Shown: positions 9,591-20,566, numbered from the stretch's first letter. The stretch: 64,000 bases of DNA from Alphaproteobacteria bacterium (GCA_015062235.1 SUUZ01000002.1:124001-188000), one strand, 5' to 3'. A program made the numbers and translations. The notes: generated from the sequence alone by a model not told the origin.

Positions 9591-9746
9591 GAAAAAACCT
9601 CTATATAAAGATGTTTATAATGATATTTTTTTTTGCAATATATGACAATAAAAACTTTGCTGTATATCACAAGTTTCTTGACATAATTGGTAAAATAGCG
9701 TTTACTGTTGGCTTGAAATAATTTAATACTTAATGGAGATATAACA

Positions 9747-11048
9747 ATGACAGCTCGTACTTTACAAGGATTTATGGAACTTTTGCCACAAGAGCAGATA
9801 GTTTTTAATCATATGAAGTCTGTCATTGCTCATACTTATGAATTGTTTGGATTTGCTCCATTAGATACCCCTGTTTTAGAATTAGCTGAAGTATTGCTTT
9901 CAAAGTCTGGTGGCGAAACCGAAAAACAAATATATGAATTTAAAAAAGGCGATACTAATCTTGCAATGCGCTTTGATTTGACTGTGCCTTTAGCTAAATA
10001 TGTTGCTCTTTATAATAACGACCTTACCTTCCCTTTCAAACGTTATCAAATCGGTAAGGTATATCGTGGTGAGCGCCCACAAAAAGGGCGTTTCAGAGAA
10101 TTTTATCAATGTGATATTGATATCATTGATAGAGATGAGTTAAATATTGTTTATGATGCTGAAGTTTTGGCGGTTATTTATACAATTTTTAGTAAGTTGG
10201 AATTGCCTGCATTTAAAATTTATATCAATAATCGCAAGTTGTTAGGCGGATATTTAGAACATTTGGGTATTGCCGATAAAACTGTTGATGTTTTGCGCCT
10301 TGTAGATAAGATTAAGAAGATTCCTGAGGAAGCTTTTCTTGGTGAATTAAAGGATTTGGGACTATCTGAAGATAAAAACAATCAGTTGTTGAAATTCATT
10401 AAAATCAATGGATTAAACAATGAAATTATCAACCAACTTGAAGATTTAGCTGTTGAAAATGATAATTTTGTAACTGGATTAAATGAATTAAAAACGGTAA
10501 TTGAACAAGCTCAGAACTTGGGAATGCCTGCACAAAATATCAAAATAGATTTAAGTATTACACGTGGGCTTGATTATTATACAGGCACAGTATATGAAAC
10601 ATTTTTTGATGAATATCCACAATTTGGTTCGGTGTGTTCGGGTGGACGTTATGACAATTTGTCGTCTGTATTTATGGATAAAAAATTTCCTGGTGTCGGA
10701 ATTTCTATCGGCTTGACTAGATTATTTGACCAATTACGTGCTAATAATTTGTTGCCAATTAAAGCTCTTACACCAAATAAAGCTTTGATTATCACTCAAG
10801 GCGAAGAATATGTTTCTGAAGCAATTAAATTAGCTGGAAGTTTAAGAAAGGCAAATATCCCTGTTGATGTTATGTATCGCCAATGCAAATTTAAAAAGAA
10901 AATGGAATATGCTAATAAGATTGGAGTTCCATATCTGGTTATTATTGGCGAAGAAGAAGTTAATACAGGTGTGTATGCCTTAAAAGATATGACAACTGGC
11001 GAACAAACTAAATTAACAACAACTGAATTGATTGAAAAATTAGCTTAA
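9747..11048 (+). CDS. hisS: Histidyl-tRNA synthetase
   Basis: ORF 433 aa; class II motifs FKRYQIGKVYRGERPQKGRFREFYQCDIDII, ITRGLDYYTGTVYE, SGGRYDNL. Confidence 0.95.
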   Translation: MTARTLQGFMELLPQEQIVFNHMKSVIAHTYELFGFAPLDTPVLELAEVLLSKSGGETEKQIYEFKKGDTNLAMRFDLTVPLAKYVALYNNDLTFPFKRYQIGKVYRGERPQKGRFREFYQCDIDIIDRDELNIVYDAEVLAVIYTIFSKLELPAFKIYINNRKLLGGYLEHLGIADKTVDVLRLVDKIKKIPEEAFLGELKDLGLSEDKNNQLLKFIKINGLNNEIINQLEDLAVENDNFVTGLNELKTVIEQAQNLGMPAQNIKIDLSITRGLDYYTGTVYETFFDEYPQFGSVCSGGRYDNLSSVFMDKKFPGVGISIGLTRLFDQLRANNLLPIKALTPNKALIITQGEEYVSEAIKLAGSLRKANIPVDVMYRQCKFKKKMEYANKIGVPYLVIIGEEEVNTGVYALKDMTTGEQTKLTTTELIEKLA

Positions 11049-11053
11049 ATTAC

Positions 11054-11087
11054 AAGAAGGGGCATTTTAATTAGCCCCTTCTTTTTT
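11054..11087. terminator. Bidirectional intrinsic terminator of hisS and the 11087 ORF
   Basis: AAGAAGGGGC-ATTTTAATTA-GCCCCTTCTTTTTT. Confidence 0.8.
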
Positions 11088-11314
11088 CAGTTTCTCTTTT
11101 TGTATATTACTAAAGAAACTATGATTAATACAACCAAAATCAAAGGTAATATTACCGTTGATTCTGGTGCATGAACAAAAGCCTCAAGCAATTGCTCAAA
11201 CAACAGATATCCCTGACCTGCTAACCAAATTAACAGAATCAAAATTAATCCCGAAAATGCAATCCCGATTAGCAACGCAATAGTAAGTTTTAGACCTTCT
11301 GCTATTTTTCTCAT
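11087..11314 (-). CDS. Small hypothetical membrane protein
   Basis: 75 aa with two strong hydrophobic stretches. Confidence 0.55.
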   Translation of the reverse strand: MRKIAEGLKLTIALLIGIAFSGLILILLIWLAGQGYLLFEQLLEAFVHAPESTVILPLILVVLIIVSLVIYKKRN

Positions 11315-11586
11315 ATTTTTTACATCTTCTTATTTGTTTTCACAACTGTTCAAAGATGTCAATTTGCTGGCCGCTATAATCTCTCTGGGTTATAAATAGA
11401 AAACTAATAAATTCTTACCTAAAGCTACTATTATTCACTTTAATGTCTTTTTGAACTGAATTTTTCGTAATCAATTTATAAATATCCCATACTTATTATA
11501 GTGGCAAATTAATAATTTATATAATTCTCTCTATTAATCTATATTAACAGCTTCCATTATAGTACAAAATTAACCTAGTTGCAAAC

Positions 11587-11620
11587 AAAAAAACCTCTCA
11601 TAAAGAGAGGCTTTTTTTTA
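11587..11620 (-). terminator. Intrinsic terminator downstream of rplS
   Basis: AAACCTCTC-ATAAA-GAGAGGCTTTTTTT hairpin, U-run in both directions. Confidence 0.75.
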
Positions 11621-11637
11621 TTAAAAAGCTTTGTAGA

Positions 11638-12051
11638 TTATTCGCTTTTTGCTTCTTCACGAGCTTTTGCTGCAGCAGACAAATCATCAGCAATACGAGC
11701 TGAACGACCACGCAATGCACGCAAGAAATACAATTTTGCACGACGAACTTTACCAATACGTGAAACTTCAATCTTTGCAACGTTTGGTGAATATAATGGG
11801 AATACTCTTTCTACACCCTCGCCAAAAGAAATTTTGCGAACAGTGAAAGATGAATTTAATCCATCATTTTTACGAGCAATGCAAACACCTTCATAAACTT
11901 GGATACGTTCTCTATCACCCTCTTTTACTTTGGTATGAACTTTAAGAGTATCACCTGCTTTGAAGTCAGGAATATTTTTGCCTTCAAGCAATTTTTCCAT
12001 CTGCTCTTTTTCAATATTTTCGATAATGTTCATAGTTTTACCCTTTTCCAT
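11638..12051 (-). CDS. rplS: 50S ribosomal protein L19
   Basis: [70 protein letters not shown]. Confidence 0.97.
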   Translation of the reverse strand: MEKGKTMNIIENIEKEQMEKLLEGKNIPDFKAGDTLKVHTKVKEGDRERIQVYEGVCIARKNDGLNSSFTVRKISFGEGVERVFPLYSPNVAKIEVSRIGKVRRAKLYFLRALRGRSARIADDLSAAAKAREEAKSE

Positions 12052-12081
12052 TATTTTGTTAGTTGTTTTTTACACCTAATA

Positions 12082-12765
12082 TTATTTAGATGCAAGATAT
12101 TTTTGCCACAGGTCTGGCCTGCGTTCTTTAGTTATTTCTTCTGATTGGAGATGACGCCAGTCAGCAATTTTTTTATGATGCCCCGAAAGCAATATATCTG
12201 GTATTGAACGCCCTTCCCATTCGGTAGGTCTGGTATATTGCGGATGTTCAAGTAAGATTTCTTCAAAACTTTCAGCAACTGTTGACTGTGAATTACCTAA
12301 AACATCAGGTAGAAGTCTAATAACAGCATCAAGCATAACCATAGCAGCTTGCTCGCCTCCAGTTAATATATAATCCCCTATCGATACATCTTCAGCACCA
12401 TACGCTTCTAAAACCCGCTCATCTATTCCTTCAAAGCGAGAACAAATTATTGTTAGTTCTCCTTCTTTAGCCAGCTGATGAGCTTTCGCTTGGTTAAATG
12501 GCATACCACGTGGCGACATATTTATCAACCTGCCACTTGTATAGTTGGCTTTTAGGGCTGCGCCTAAAACATCGGCTCTCATTACCATTCCAGCTCCACC
12601 ACCTGAGGGGGTGTCGTCTACAGAACCATGTTTATCAAATGCATAATCTCTGATATTAACAACTTCTATAGACCATTTGCCTTCGTCTAGTGCTTTGCCT
12701 GTTAAAGATGCTCCTAAAAATCCAGGAAAAAGCTCGGGAAATATGGTTAATATTTTAACCTTCAT
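12082..12765 (-). CDS. trmD: tRNA (guanine-N1-)-methyltransferase
   Basis: MKVKILTIFPELFPGFL...GGGAGMVMRADV...SIGDYILTGGEQAAMVMLDAV; start moved to MKVKILTIF. Confidence 0.95.
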   Translation of the reverse strand: MKVKILTIFPELFPGFLGASLTGKALDEGKWSIEVVNIRDYAFDKHGSVDDTPSGGGAGMVMRADVLGAALKANYTSGRLINMSPRGMPFNQAKAHQLAKEGELTIICSRFEGIDERVLEAYGAEDVSIGDYILTGGEQAAMVMLDAVIRLLPDVLGNSQSTVAESFEEILLEHPQYTRPTEWEGRSIPDILLSGHHKKIADWRHLQSEEITKERRPDLWQKYLASK

Positions 12766-13285
12766 TCTTATCGCTTTCATCATCTTCGGCAAATTGCATC
12801 ATCTCAACAATAATAAAACGTTCTTTAATGTTTATGGTTGGAACATAAGAAGAAGTAAAAGGAAGCATTTCTAATGAACCGTCGTTCATTTTCAACTCAA
12901 TTAAATCTCCAGCACCAAAGTTGTATAATGCATTGACAACACCTATAATATCGCCAGCAACATTTTTGGCATCAAGACCTACTAAATCAGTATGATAAAA
13001 TTCGTCTTCAGCCAAATTAGGCAACGCGTCTCTATTAACATAAAGGCCTGTACCTATGAGAGTTTCGGCAGTGTTACGATCATCGATACCTTTGATCTTA
13101 ACACGCAACAACTCTTTTGAATGTCCAACAATTTTTACAGAAAAAGTTTTATCACCAGCTTCGTTACTCAAAGAACCATAAGAGCCTAAGTTTTTTTCAT
13201 CATCTGAAAAGCACTTAACTTTAACTTCGCCCTTAATTCCGTGAACTCCTACGATTGCACCTAAACAAACTTTATTTTCTGCCAT
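12755..13285 (-). CDS. rimM: 16S rRNA processing protein RimM
   Basis: CLGAIVGVHGIKGEVKVKCFSD..., conserved position between trmD and rpsP; start MAENKVCLG preferred. Confidence 0.93.
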   Translation of the reverse strand: MAENKVCLGAIVGVHGIKGEVKVKCFSDDEKNLGSYGSLSNEAGDKTFSVKIVGHSKELLRVKIKGIDDRNTAETLIGTGLYVNRDALPNLAEDEFYHTDLVGLDAKNVAGDIIGVVNALYNFGAGDLIELKMNDGSLEMLPFTSSYVPTINIKERFIIVEMMQFAEDDESDKNEG

Positions 13286-13323
13286 AAACGTTTCCAAACC
13301 TTAAATAACTAATATTTTGACAA

Positions 13324-13746
13324 TTATTCAGCAGAAGCTTCTTCAGCTGGAGCTTCTGCAGCAGCCTTAGCCTCAGCTTCTGCTTGAGCAGCAGCTTCAG
13401 CGGCAGCTTTAGCTTTTTCTTCTTTTTCTTTGATGCGTTCTAAAGCTTTTGCTTTAAGAGCTGATTTTTTAGGTTGTTCACGCAAAGCAGGAGCATTTAC
13501 CAAACCTAAAGAAGACAACAATTTTTCAAGTCTTTCGGTTGGTTGAGCACCATTAGACAACCAATATTTTACTCTTTCAACATCAACTGTAAATCTATCA
13601 GCATGGTCCTTTGGCAACATTGGATTGTAAGAACCCAATCTTTCAATAAATCTTCCATCACGAGGAGCGCGCTGATCAGCAGCAACAACCTTGTAAAATG
13701 GACGTTTTTTAGAACCACCACGAGATAGTCTGATACGTACTGACAT
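13324..13746 (-). CDS. rpsP: 30S ribosomal protein S16 with Ala/Glu/Lys-rich C-terminal tail
   Basis: [42 protein letters not shown]. Confidence 0.97.
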   Translation of the reverse strand: MSVRIRLSRGGSKKRPFYKVVAADQRAPRDGRFIERLGSYNPMLPKDHADRFTVDVERVKYWLSNGAQPTERLEKLLSSLGLVNAPALREQPKKSALKAKALERIKEKEEKAKAAAEAAAQAEAEAKAAAEAPAEEASAE

Positions 13747-13793
13747 TTATTTTCCTTTCTTTTAGTTTTTCATTTTTAGCAAAATTCCTTCCG

Positions 13794-15185
13794 TTAAAAA
13801 GGAAATTTACCTCCCATTCCTCCAAATGGATTGCCTCCAAATGGAGATTTTTTTAGTAAAGACGAACCAAGTAGCTTTGACATACCACCAAGTTTGCCCA
13901 TTTGCTTCATCATTGTAGACATCTGCTCAAACGATTTGAGCAACTTGTTTACTTCATGAACCTCTACACCTGCTCCAGCTGCAATACGTTTCTTGCGTGA
14001 AGCCTTAATTATATCAGGGTTTCTTCTTTCTTTAATTGTCATTGAAAGAATTATCGCCTCTTGTTTTTTTATAATTTTGTCACCTCCAGCAGCTTCAACC
14101 TGAGCTGAAAACTTTGATAAACCAGGTAACATTCCCATTATACCACCAAGAGAACCAATCTTTTTAATTTGTCTTAACTGGGTAAGCATATCCTCAAGAT
14201 TGAACACCCCTTTCATCATTTTTTGGGCTAGCTTTTCAGCATCTTCTTTGTTGACATTATCAATAGCTTTTTCAACTAAAGATACAACATCTCCCTGCCC
14301 TAAAATTCGCCCTGCCAAACGATCGGCATAAAACTCTTCTATTTCGTCTAGCTTTTCACCAACACCTAAGAATTTGATTGGAACACCAGCAACCATTTTC
14401 ATTGACAATGCAGCACCTGCTCTTGAAGAGCCATCTATCCTAGTTAGGACAAGTCCTGTAATACCAACTTGGTCGTTAAATTCTTTGGCAACATTACAAG
14501 CATCTTGACCAATCATAGCATCAGCAACTAATAATACTTCTGTTGGATTAGCTATCTTCTTGACATCTTTAACTTCTTCCATCAGCTCTTGATCGATGTG
14601 CAAACGACCTGCTGAGTCCAAAATTATTACATCAAAACCACCTTTTTTAGCAAAATCTAAAGCTCGCTTTGTTGTTGCCGCAGGCTTTTCACCCTTGATA
14701 ATTGGCAAAGATGTACCATTTATTTGGGTTGCTAGTTGTGCAAGTTGCTCTTGTGCAGCTGGACGATAAATATCTAATGATACTAATAATACTTTTTTCT
14801 TTTGCTTAGCACTTAAACGCTTAGCAATTTTGGCTGAAGTGGTTGTCTTACCAGAACCTTGAAGACCTACCATCAAAACACAAACAGGAGCAGGCGCATT
14901 TAAATTTAATGTTGTGTTATCTGAACTTAAAAGCTTTAGAAGCTCGTCATGGACAATTTTGACAACCATTTGTCCTGGTTGAATTGAACGAACAACTTTT
15001 TCTCCCAAAGCCTGTTCTTTAACATGAGCAATAAAATCTTTAACCACAGACAAAGAAACATCTGCCTCTAATAAAGCAATACGAATTTCGCGCATTGCGG
15101 TATTGATATCGTCTTCAGACAAAACACCTCGAGAGGTAATCTTGTTAAAAACTGTGGTTAATTTATTACTTAATGCTTCAAACAT
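13794..15185 (-). CDS. ffh: Signal recognition particle protein Ffh
   Basis: GLQGSGKTTTSAKIAKRL, DSAGRLHID, Met-rich C-terminal M domain. Confidence 0.97.
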   Translation of the reverse strand: MFEALSNKLTTVFNKITSRGVLSEDDINTAMREIRIALLEADVSLSVVKDFIAHVKEQALGEKVVRSIQPGQMVVKIVHDELLKLLSSDNTTLNLNAPAPVCVLMVGLQGSGKTTTSAKIAKRLSAKQKKKVLLVSLDIYRPAAQEQLAQLATQINGTSLPIIKGEKPAATTKRALDFAKKGGFDVIILDSAGRLHIDQELMEEVKDVKKIANPTEVLLVADAMIGQDACNVAKEFNDQVGITGLVLTRIDGSSRAGAALSMKMVAGVPIKFLGVGEKLDEIEEFYADRLAGRILGQGDVVSLVEKAIDNVNKEDAEKLAQKMMKGVFNLEDMLTQLRQIKKIGSLGGIMGMLPGLSKFSAQVEAAGGDKIIKKQEAIILSMTIKERRNPDIIKASRKKRIAAGAGVEVHEVNKLLKSFEQMSTMMKQMGKLGGMSKLLGSSLLKKSPFGGNPFGGMGGKFPF

Positions 15186-15343
15186 TATAATTTCTTTCAG
15201 TACCTATATACTATTGCACGCCAGTGTGCGAACCCTCGCTGACTGGCGGCACTCCTTGGAGTGTGTAAATTTTCAGACCTTTTAATTAGAAAATTTAAGC
15301 GTTTTATATAGTCTTTTTATTGTAATGTCAAGCTTTTTTATGC

Positions 15344-15385
15344 ATAAAAAAGGGAGTTGACTAGCAAAGTCAATTCCCTTTTTTC
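15344..15385. terminator. Intrinsic terminator
   Basis: AAAAAAGGGAGTTGACTAGCAAAGTCAATTCCCTTTTTTC. Confidence 0.7.
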
Positions 15386-15392
15386 TAAAGAA

Positions 15393-16106
15393 TTAGATAT
15401 TGCCATATTTTTGATAATATGGAACACGTATCCACCCTATTCCTTGCAACTTACTAGCGGCAATAGCCCTAATATTGCGAGCGTCGTACTCCGTTATTGC
15501 TTTTAAGCATACATCATTGTTACTTTCTTCTAAGAAATAATGGTGATTATTTAAGGACAGAACACCATCGTTGAAAATAATATGATCGCTTAAAATAGGA
15601 GATTTAATAGGGGTTTTGATAGTAGTAATTTTTGGAACATACTGTTCATCTTTCAAGGAGAATGTAACTAGATTGATATTGCTACAGTCAATCATCCCAT
15701 TTTTTATCCAACGTTCTGCTACCATAACCGCTTTATCGAGTAACATCGCAAAAATTGGTTGACCGAAAGGCCAATTATGAAAAACTAACTGACGATGTTT
15801 TTCATCTTTACGAATAATAAAAACAAAGATTTTATCTTTGCGCTTAAAACGATAAAGTTCTAGATAATCGTTAGTGAATGTTGGCGAAATTTGGCGACAA
15901 TAAAGATGGTTTCGCTTTCCTACTTTTTTAGTACGATACTCAAACAAATACCCCTTATTATCCAATGCCATACCTAGCAATGGATAAAAAATTGCAAATT
16001 TTTTAATAGTTGTCATATATGTATAAATGTATAAATGTTTAATTGTAAACGAAGTAAATAATAAAATTGAATGCCTTAATTTTAACAACAAATCCTTATT
16101 TGACAA
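15393..16106 (-). CDS. Hypothetical protein (start could be MTTIKKFAIF at 16016)
   Basis: 237-aa ORF followed by a terminator; no family recognised. Confidence 0.6.
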   Translation of the reverse strand: MSNKDLLLKLRHSILLFTSFTIKHLYIYTYMTTIKKFAIFYPLLGMALDNKGYLFEYRTKKVGKRNHLYCRQISPTFTNDYLELYRFKRKDKIFVFIIRKDEKHRQLVFHNWPFGQPIFAMLLDKAVMVAERWIKNGMIDCSNINLVTFSLKDEQYVPKITTIKTPIKSPILSDHIIFNDGVLSLNNHHYFLEESNNDVCLKAITEYDARNIRAIAASKLQGIGWIRVPYYQKYGNI

Positions 16107-16189
16107 TATTTTTTATCTTCTCTTTATTGCTTATCCACTAAAAAATTTTCTAAAAACTCTTATATCAATAAAAAAAATAGGAGAAAGAT

Positions 16190-17779
16190 ATGCAAGTGGT
16201 AATTATCGGTGGAGGAAGTGCTGGTGTTTCAGCAGCAACTCATTTAAGGCGCAAAGATGAAAATGCCGAAATAATAATTATTGAAAAATCAAGCGAATTT
16301 GCAATATCATCTTGTGGATTACCATATGTTTTAGCAGAAAAAATTAAAGAACATGATGATATTGTTGGAGCTAGTGTTGCACAAATGCAGCGAATTTTTC
16401 AAATTGATGTCAAGTTAAATACGGAAGTATTACTAATTCGTCCTGAAAATAAAGAAATTGTGCTATCAAACAACAACACTATTAAATACGACAAACTGAT
16501 TGTCGCCACTGGTGCAATGCAACTTAGACCTGATATTAAAGGTATCTTAAATGATAATATATTTAGCCTAAATAGTTTGCTTTCGGCTCAACGTATTGTT
16601 GATTATTATAAAGGACTTAATGCCAAAAGGGTTTTGATTTTGGGTGGCGGATACATAGGATTGCGAGCAGCGGAAGCTCTATTACAAAAAGGAATGAATG
16701 TGATAATTATTGATAACAATTCACATATCTTAAATGGTTGGGACTATGATTTTGCTCATATGATACAACAAAAACTTGAAGCAAAAGGTTTAAAATTCTT
16801 TACAAATACAACTATAAAAGAATTTTTATCTAAAAAGGCAATCTTGAGTAATGGTGAAATTGTAGAATATGATATGGCTGTAATTGCTACTGGCAATAAA
16901 AGTACTGTTAAACTACCAATAATGGCTGATATTCAAATTGGAACTAGCGGAGGAATTGTTGTTGATGAATTTATGCAAACCTCAATTGAAGATATTTTTG
17001 CTTGTGGCGAAAATATTGAAATAAAAAATATGGTTAATAACCTTTCAATGAGAATTGCTGATGCATCTTTGGTGGTACGTTCAGCTAAAACAGCTGCAGA
17101 TAATATTGTCGGTATAAAAAAAGAATTTAGAGGTGGAATAAAAAATTATATTATTAAACTTTTTGATTATGTTGTTGGGTTTTGTGGCTGTAATGAGGAT
17201 GAACTCAAAAGAGCGGGAATAGCTTATCATAAGCTATATTTTTCTCAATATAATGGTGAATTGTACATTGCTAATTCTACATCAACAAATTGTAAGCTAC
17301 TATTTGGTGATGATGGCAAAATTTTAGGATTACAAATTGCAGGAAAAAATGGAATAGATACACGCTTAAATATTGTTGCCGCAATGATTAATCATGGTGG
17401 AAATATTGCTGAACTATCTAATTTTAGTGTTGCTTATTTTCCAGAATTTTCTAAGGCTAAAGATATAATAAATAATTTAGGAACTATTGCTGAACAAATT
17501 GCTTTTGAAAAAATGAAAACATTGTCATTAAATGAACTAACAGAGCAAGATATTTTGCTAAATGTTTGTATGCCATCAAATTTTAGACATTTTACAAAAG
17601 CTAAAATTATCAATATTCCCCTTCCCGCTTTGCGTAGCAATTTGGCAGAAATTCCTCGTAAGAAAAAAATTATTTTATCTTGTTCAACAGGATACACAGC
17701 TTATATTGCTTACTGTTTGCTGCATCAAAGAGGGTTTAGTCAAGTGCATTTGTTGAACTCACCAGAGATTTGGCAATAA
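16190..17779 (+). CDS. CoA-disulfide-reductase-type FAD/NAD(P) oxidoreductase with C-terminal rhodanese-like domain
   Basis: GGGSAGVSAATHLRR, redox Cys in SSCGLPYVLAEKI, VLILGGGYIGLRAAEAL; C-terminus IILSCSTGYTAYIAYCLLHQRGFSQVHLL. Confidence 0.85.
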   Translation: MQVVIIGGGSAGVSAATHLRRKDENAEIIIIEKSSEFAISSCGLPYVLAEKIKEHDDIVGASVAQMQRIFQIDVKLNTEVLLIRPENKEIVLSNNNTIKYDKLIVATGAMQLRPDIKGILNDNIFSLNSLLSAQRIVDYYKGLNAKRVLILGGGYIGLRAAEALLQKGMNVIIIDNNSHILNGWDYDFAHMIQQKLEAKGLKFFTNTTIKEFLSKKAILSNGEIVEYDMAVIATGNKSTVKLPIMADIQIGTSGGIVVDEFMQTSIEDIFACGENIEIKNMVNNLSMRIADASLVVRSAKTAADNIVGIKKEFRGGIKNYIIKLFDYVVGFCGCNEDELKRAGIAYHKLYFSQYNGELYIANSTSTNCKLLFGDDGKILGLQIAGKNGIDTRLNIVAAMINHGGNIAELSNFSVAYFPEFSKAKDIINNLGTIAEQIAFEKMKTLSLNELTEQDILLNVCMPSNFRHFTKAKIINIPLPALRSNLAEIPRKKKIILSCSTGYTAYIAYCLLHQRGFSQVHLLNSPEIWQ

Positions 17780-17854
17780 ATGTTACTCGAGATAATAAAA
17801 AATACTTGCAAGTTAAAAAAAATTAGATTATTAAGGTGATGTTCTTAAGCGCAT

Positions 17855-17930
17855 GGTCCCATCGTCTAGCGGTCTAGGACATCGCCCTCTCACGGCGGTA
17901 ACGCGGGTTCGAGTCCCGCTGGGATCACCA
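17855..17930 (+). tRNA. tRNA-Glu (anticodon CTC)
   Basis: GGTCCCATCGTCTAGCGGTCTAGGACATCGCCCTCTCACGGCGG...GGTTCGAGTCCCGCTGGGATCACCA; acceptor GGTCCCA/TGGGATC. Confidence 0.95.
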
Positions 17931-17935
17931 TCAAC

Positions 17936-17967
17936 AAAAAACCTCCCTTAATGGGAGGTTTTTTTAT
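17936..17967 (+). terminator. Intrinsic terminator after tRNA-Glu
   Basis: AAAAAACCTCCCTTAATGGGAGGTTTTTTT. Confidence 0.8.
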
Positions 17968-18247
17968 ATTGATCCCAGACGGGGCAAACCCTGGGTTCGC
18001 TCAATTCCAACTATATTTTGTTCTAATCTAAATATTATTTCGCTGAATTAATTTAACCCATAAAAAAACACCTTATTTTACAATAAAAGATATAGTAGAA
18101 TTAGGTATTGCCAAACATAAAGTTGTTATTTGTTTTTCTGTTGACTAAACAATAATTTTAGGATATATTGGGACTAAATTAAGAATTATTATAGATGCTG
18201 TATGTATTTGATTAAAATAAAAAAATATAAATTAAATATTAAAATAT

Positions 18248-18604
18248 ATGAAAAATTACGATGAAAAATTTATAAATCAATGGAAAGAATCAAGATCACG
18301 TCATTGGTTTGAAAAGTTTAGCGTTAAACCGAGAAAAAAAGTTACATTGGTTCAACAGGAATGGTTTTGGATCTGGGATGGACCTCTTTGGGAATTAGAT
18401 GGAAAAGAATTAATTCCTGGTGTAACTGTGGTGGGAGGATATGAATGTAATCCTAACGTCTACGATCCAAGAGAATTTCTTGGTAAGTATTACTTTACAA
18501 ACATCCATCCTTGTAAAGGAAGGAGAGTTTGGAGAGGTTGTTATTATAAAGAATTAAATAAAATTAAGAGGCAAATTTTAGCTTATGCTAGTTATGCTAG
18601 TTAA
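18248..18604 (+). CDS. Hypothetical Trp-rich protein
   Basis: 118-aa ORF, no family recognised. Confidence 0.5.
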   Translation: MKNYDEKFINQWKESRSRHWFEKFSVKPRKKVTLVQQEWFWIWDGPLWELDGKELIPGVTVVGGYECNPNVYDPREFLGKYYFTNIHPCKGRRVWRGCYYKELNKIKRQILAYASYAS

Positions 18605-18760
18605 TTTTTTAATTTCTCCTTGTAGTTTTCTGGCTACAAGGAGTTTTTGTATCTTGTGATTTAATTGTTATAAATTGTTTATTTTTCGGCAAGATGCTCT
18701 ACAATTTGATATATTTATGAGAATAATACAATGCTTCAAACAAAGCTGAGAGAGGTTTTT

Positions 18761-19951
18761 ATGAAAAAAATTTTGGTTTTAAATTCGGGGTCATCATCTT
18801 TGAAATATCAATTATTTGAAACAGATGGTAGTGCTTTTAGAGTAATCATAAAAGGACTTGCTGAAAGAATTGGAATTGATAATTCTAATATTTCTTATCA
18901 AACTGAAAATGGCACAAAAGAAACAATGAATATCCCTTTAGAAAACCATGAAATAACCTTAAAAGCAATTTTTGATATATTGCTAAAAACATCTTTAAGC
19001 TCGATTGATGAATTGTGGGCCGTTGGTCACAGATTAGGACATGGTGGCGAATATTTTGATAAATCGGTAGTTATTGATGACAATGTTATAGAAAAAATTT
19101 ATGAAACAAAAGATCTTTTACCATTACATGGAAATGCTTTTATTCTTGGGATAGAAGCGATGAAAAATTTGTTGCCCAATATAAAACAAATTGCAACTTT
19201 TGATTCAGCTTTTCATCAAACAATGCCTAAAGAGGCATATTTGTATGCTTTGCCATTGGAGCAATATGAAAAATATAGGATTAGAAGATATGGTTTTCAT
19301 GGTACGTCACATTACTATGTATCAAAAGAATTGTTAAAAATTATGCCCAGTGCTAAAAAAATTATATCTTGCCATTTGGGAAGTGGTTCTTCAATAACTG
19401 CAATAAAAAATGGCAAAAGTATAGATACATCTTTTGGTTTTGCAGCAAGTTGTGGAGTAACTATGGGAACCAGATGTGGTGATATTGATGCCTTTATTCC
19501 TCTGTATATAATGAAAACACAAAACAAAACTGCTGATGAAGTAAACCAAATGATGAATAAAGAAAGCGGACTTTGTGCTTTGTCTGGTGGATATTCTGAT
19601 ACTAGAGATATTGAAAAAAGATATAATGAAGGTGATGAAAAGGCTATTGTTGCTGTTAATATATATGTTCATAATATTGTAAAATATATAGGAGCATATA
19701 CGGCTGAAATGGGGGGAGTTGATGCTATTATTTTTACGGCAGGTATCGGTGAAAACTCATCATTTTTAAGGCAAAAAATATGCGATAGACTAAAATTTAT
19801 GGGACTTGATATAAATCAAGATGCAAACCAGCTTCGTTCGCAATTTGTAGAATTGTCAACCAAAGATAGCAAAATAAAAGCTTTTGTTATCCCTACAAAT
19901 GAAGAGCTTGTGATTGCTCAAGATACTTATGAGCTTTGTGCCAACGCATAG
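18761..19951 (+). CDS. ackA: Acetate kinase
   Basis: MKKILVLNSGSSSLKYQLFE, RRYGFHGTSHYYVSKE, SCHLGSGSSITAIKNGKSIDTSFG, TAGIGENS; start moved to MKKILVLN. Confidence 0.95.
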   Translation: MKKILVLNSGSSSLKYQLFETDGSAFRVIIKGLAERIGIDNSNISYQTENGTKETMNIPLENHEITLKAIFDILLKTSLSSIDELWAVGHRLGHGGEYFDKSVVIDDNVIEKIYETKDLLPLHGNAFILGIEAMKNLLPNIKQIATFDSAFHQTMPKEAYLYALPLEQYEKYRIRRYGFHGTSHYYVSKELLKIMPSAKKIISCHLGSGSSITAIKNGKSIDTSFGFAASCGVTMGTRCGDIDAFIPLYIMKTQNKTADEVNQMMNKESGLCALSGGYSDTRDIEKRYNEGDEKAIVAVNIYVHNIVKYIGAYTAEMGGVDAIIFTAGIGENSSFLRQKICDRLKFMGLDINQDANQLRSQFVELSTKDSKIKAFVIPTNEELVIAQDTYELCANA

Positions 19952-19965
19952 CAAAAGACACACTT

Positions 19966-20009
19966 AAAAAGCCCCTAGGTTGAATATATTTCAACGAGGG
20001 GCTTTTTTT
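19966..20009. terminator. Intrinsic terminator after ackA
   Basis: AAAAAGCCCCTAGGTTGAATATATTTCAACGAGGGGCTTTTTTT. Confidence 0.85.
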
Positions 20010-20011
20010 GG

Positions 20012-20563
20012 TTATTCAATTGCACGCAAAATGTTCCAAATTTCGTCAAACTCACAAGTTGTTAGCTTCTCACAATTAGCTGTTAGCTTTTGTTGCCAGT
20101 TAGACAACGAGCCAAACTTTTTTTCAAACTCCCACTCCCAACCATAATTTACGACAATAGCCCTTTGCCATAACTGAGCATCGTAATCTTTGATTAGTTT
20201 TTGAGTTGCCTCGCAAGCACGAAAAATTGAGAAATAATCACGTGACAGATGAGTTTGCTCGCGAATATCTCTTTTAATAAGAGCAATTTGCTGAGCCTCG
20301 CTTATCGGAGCGCAATAATACAAGTAATTTTTGACAATGTCATCTGGCGCCTCACAAATTAGAGCATATGATGCACTTTTGTACAACCGTCCCTTGTATG
20401 ATCTCAGAGCATTCCAATTGAAATCATCAAACCAACTTAGTTGGATTTTTTCGTCTATGATAGGCGTCATGACATTGCCTGCCATTTCTTTGATATGGTC
20501 GCCAACGCTACCATGCATACAAGCGCCTAACCAGCCGTAAAAGGCTTCTTTCGCAGTTTCCAT
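20012..20563 (-). CDS. Hypothetical protein
   Basis: 183-aa ORF, no family recognised. Confidence 0.6.
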   Translation of the reverse strand: METAKEAFYGWLGACMHGSVGDHIKEMAGNVMTPIIDEKIQLSWFDDFNWNALRSYKGRLYKSASYALICEAPDDIVKNYLYYCAPISEAQQIALIKRDIREQTHLSRDYFSIFRACEATQKLIKDYDAQLWQRAIVVNYGWEWEFEKKFGSLSNWQQKLTANCEKLTTCEFDEIWNILRAIE

Positions 20564-20566
20564 AAT

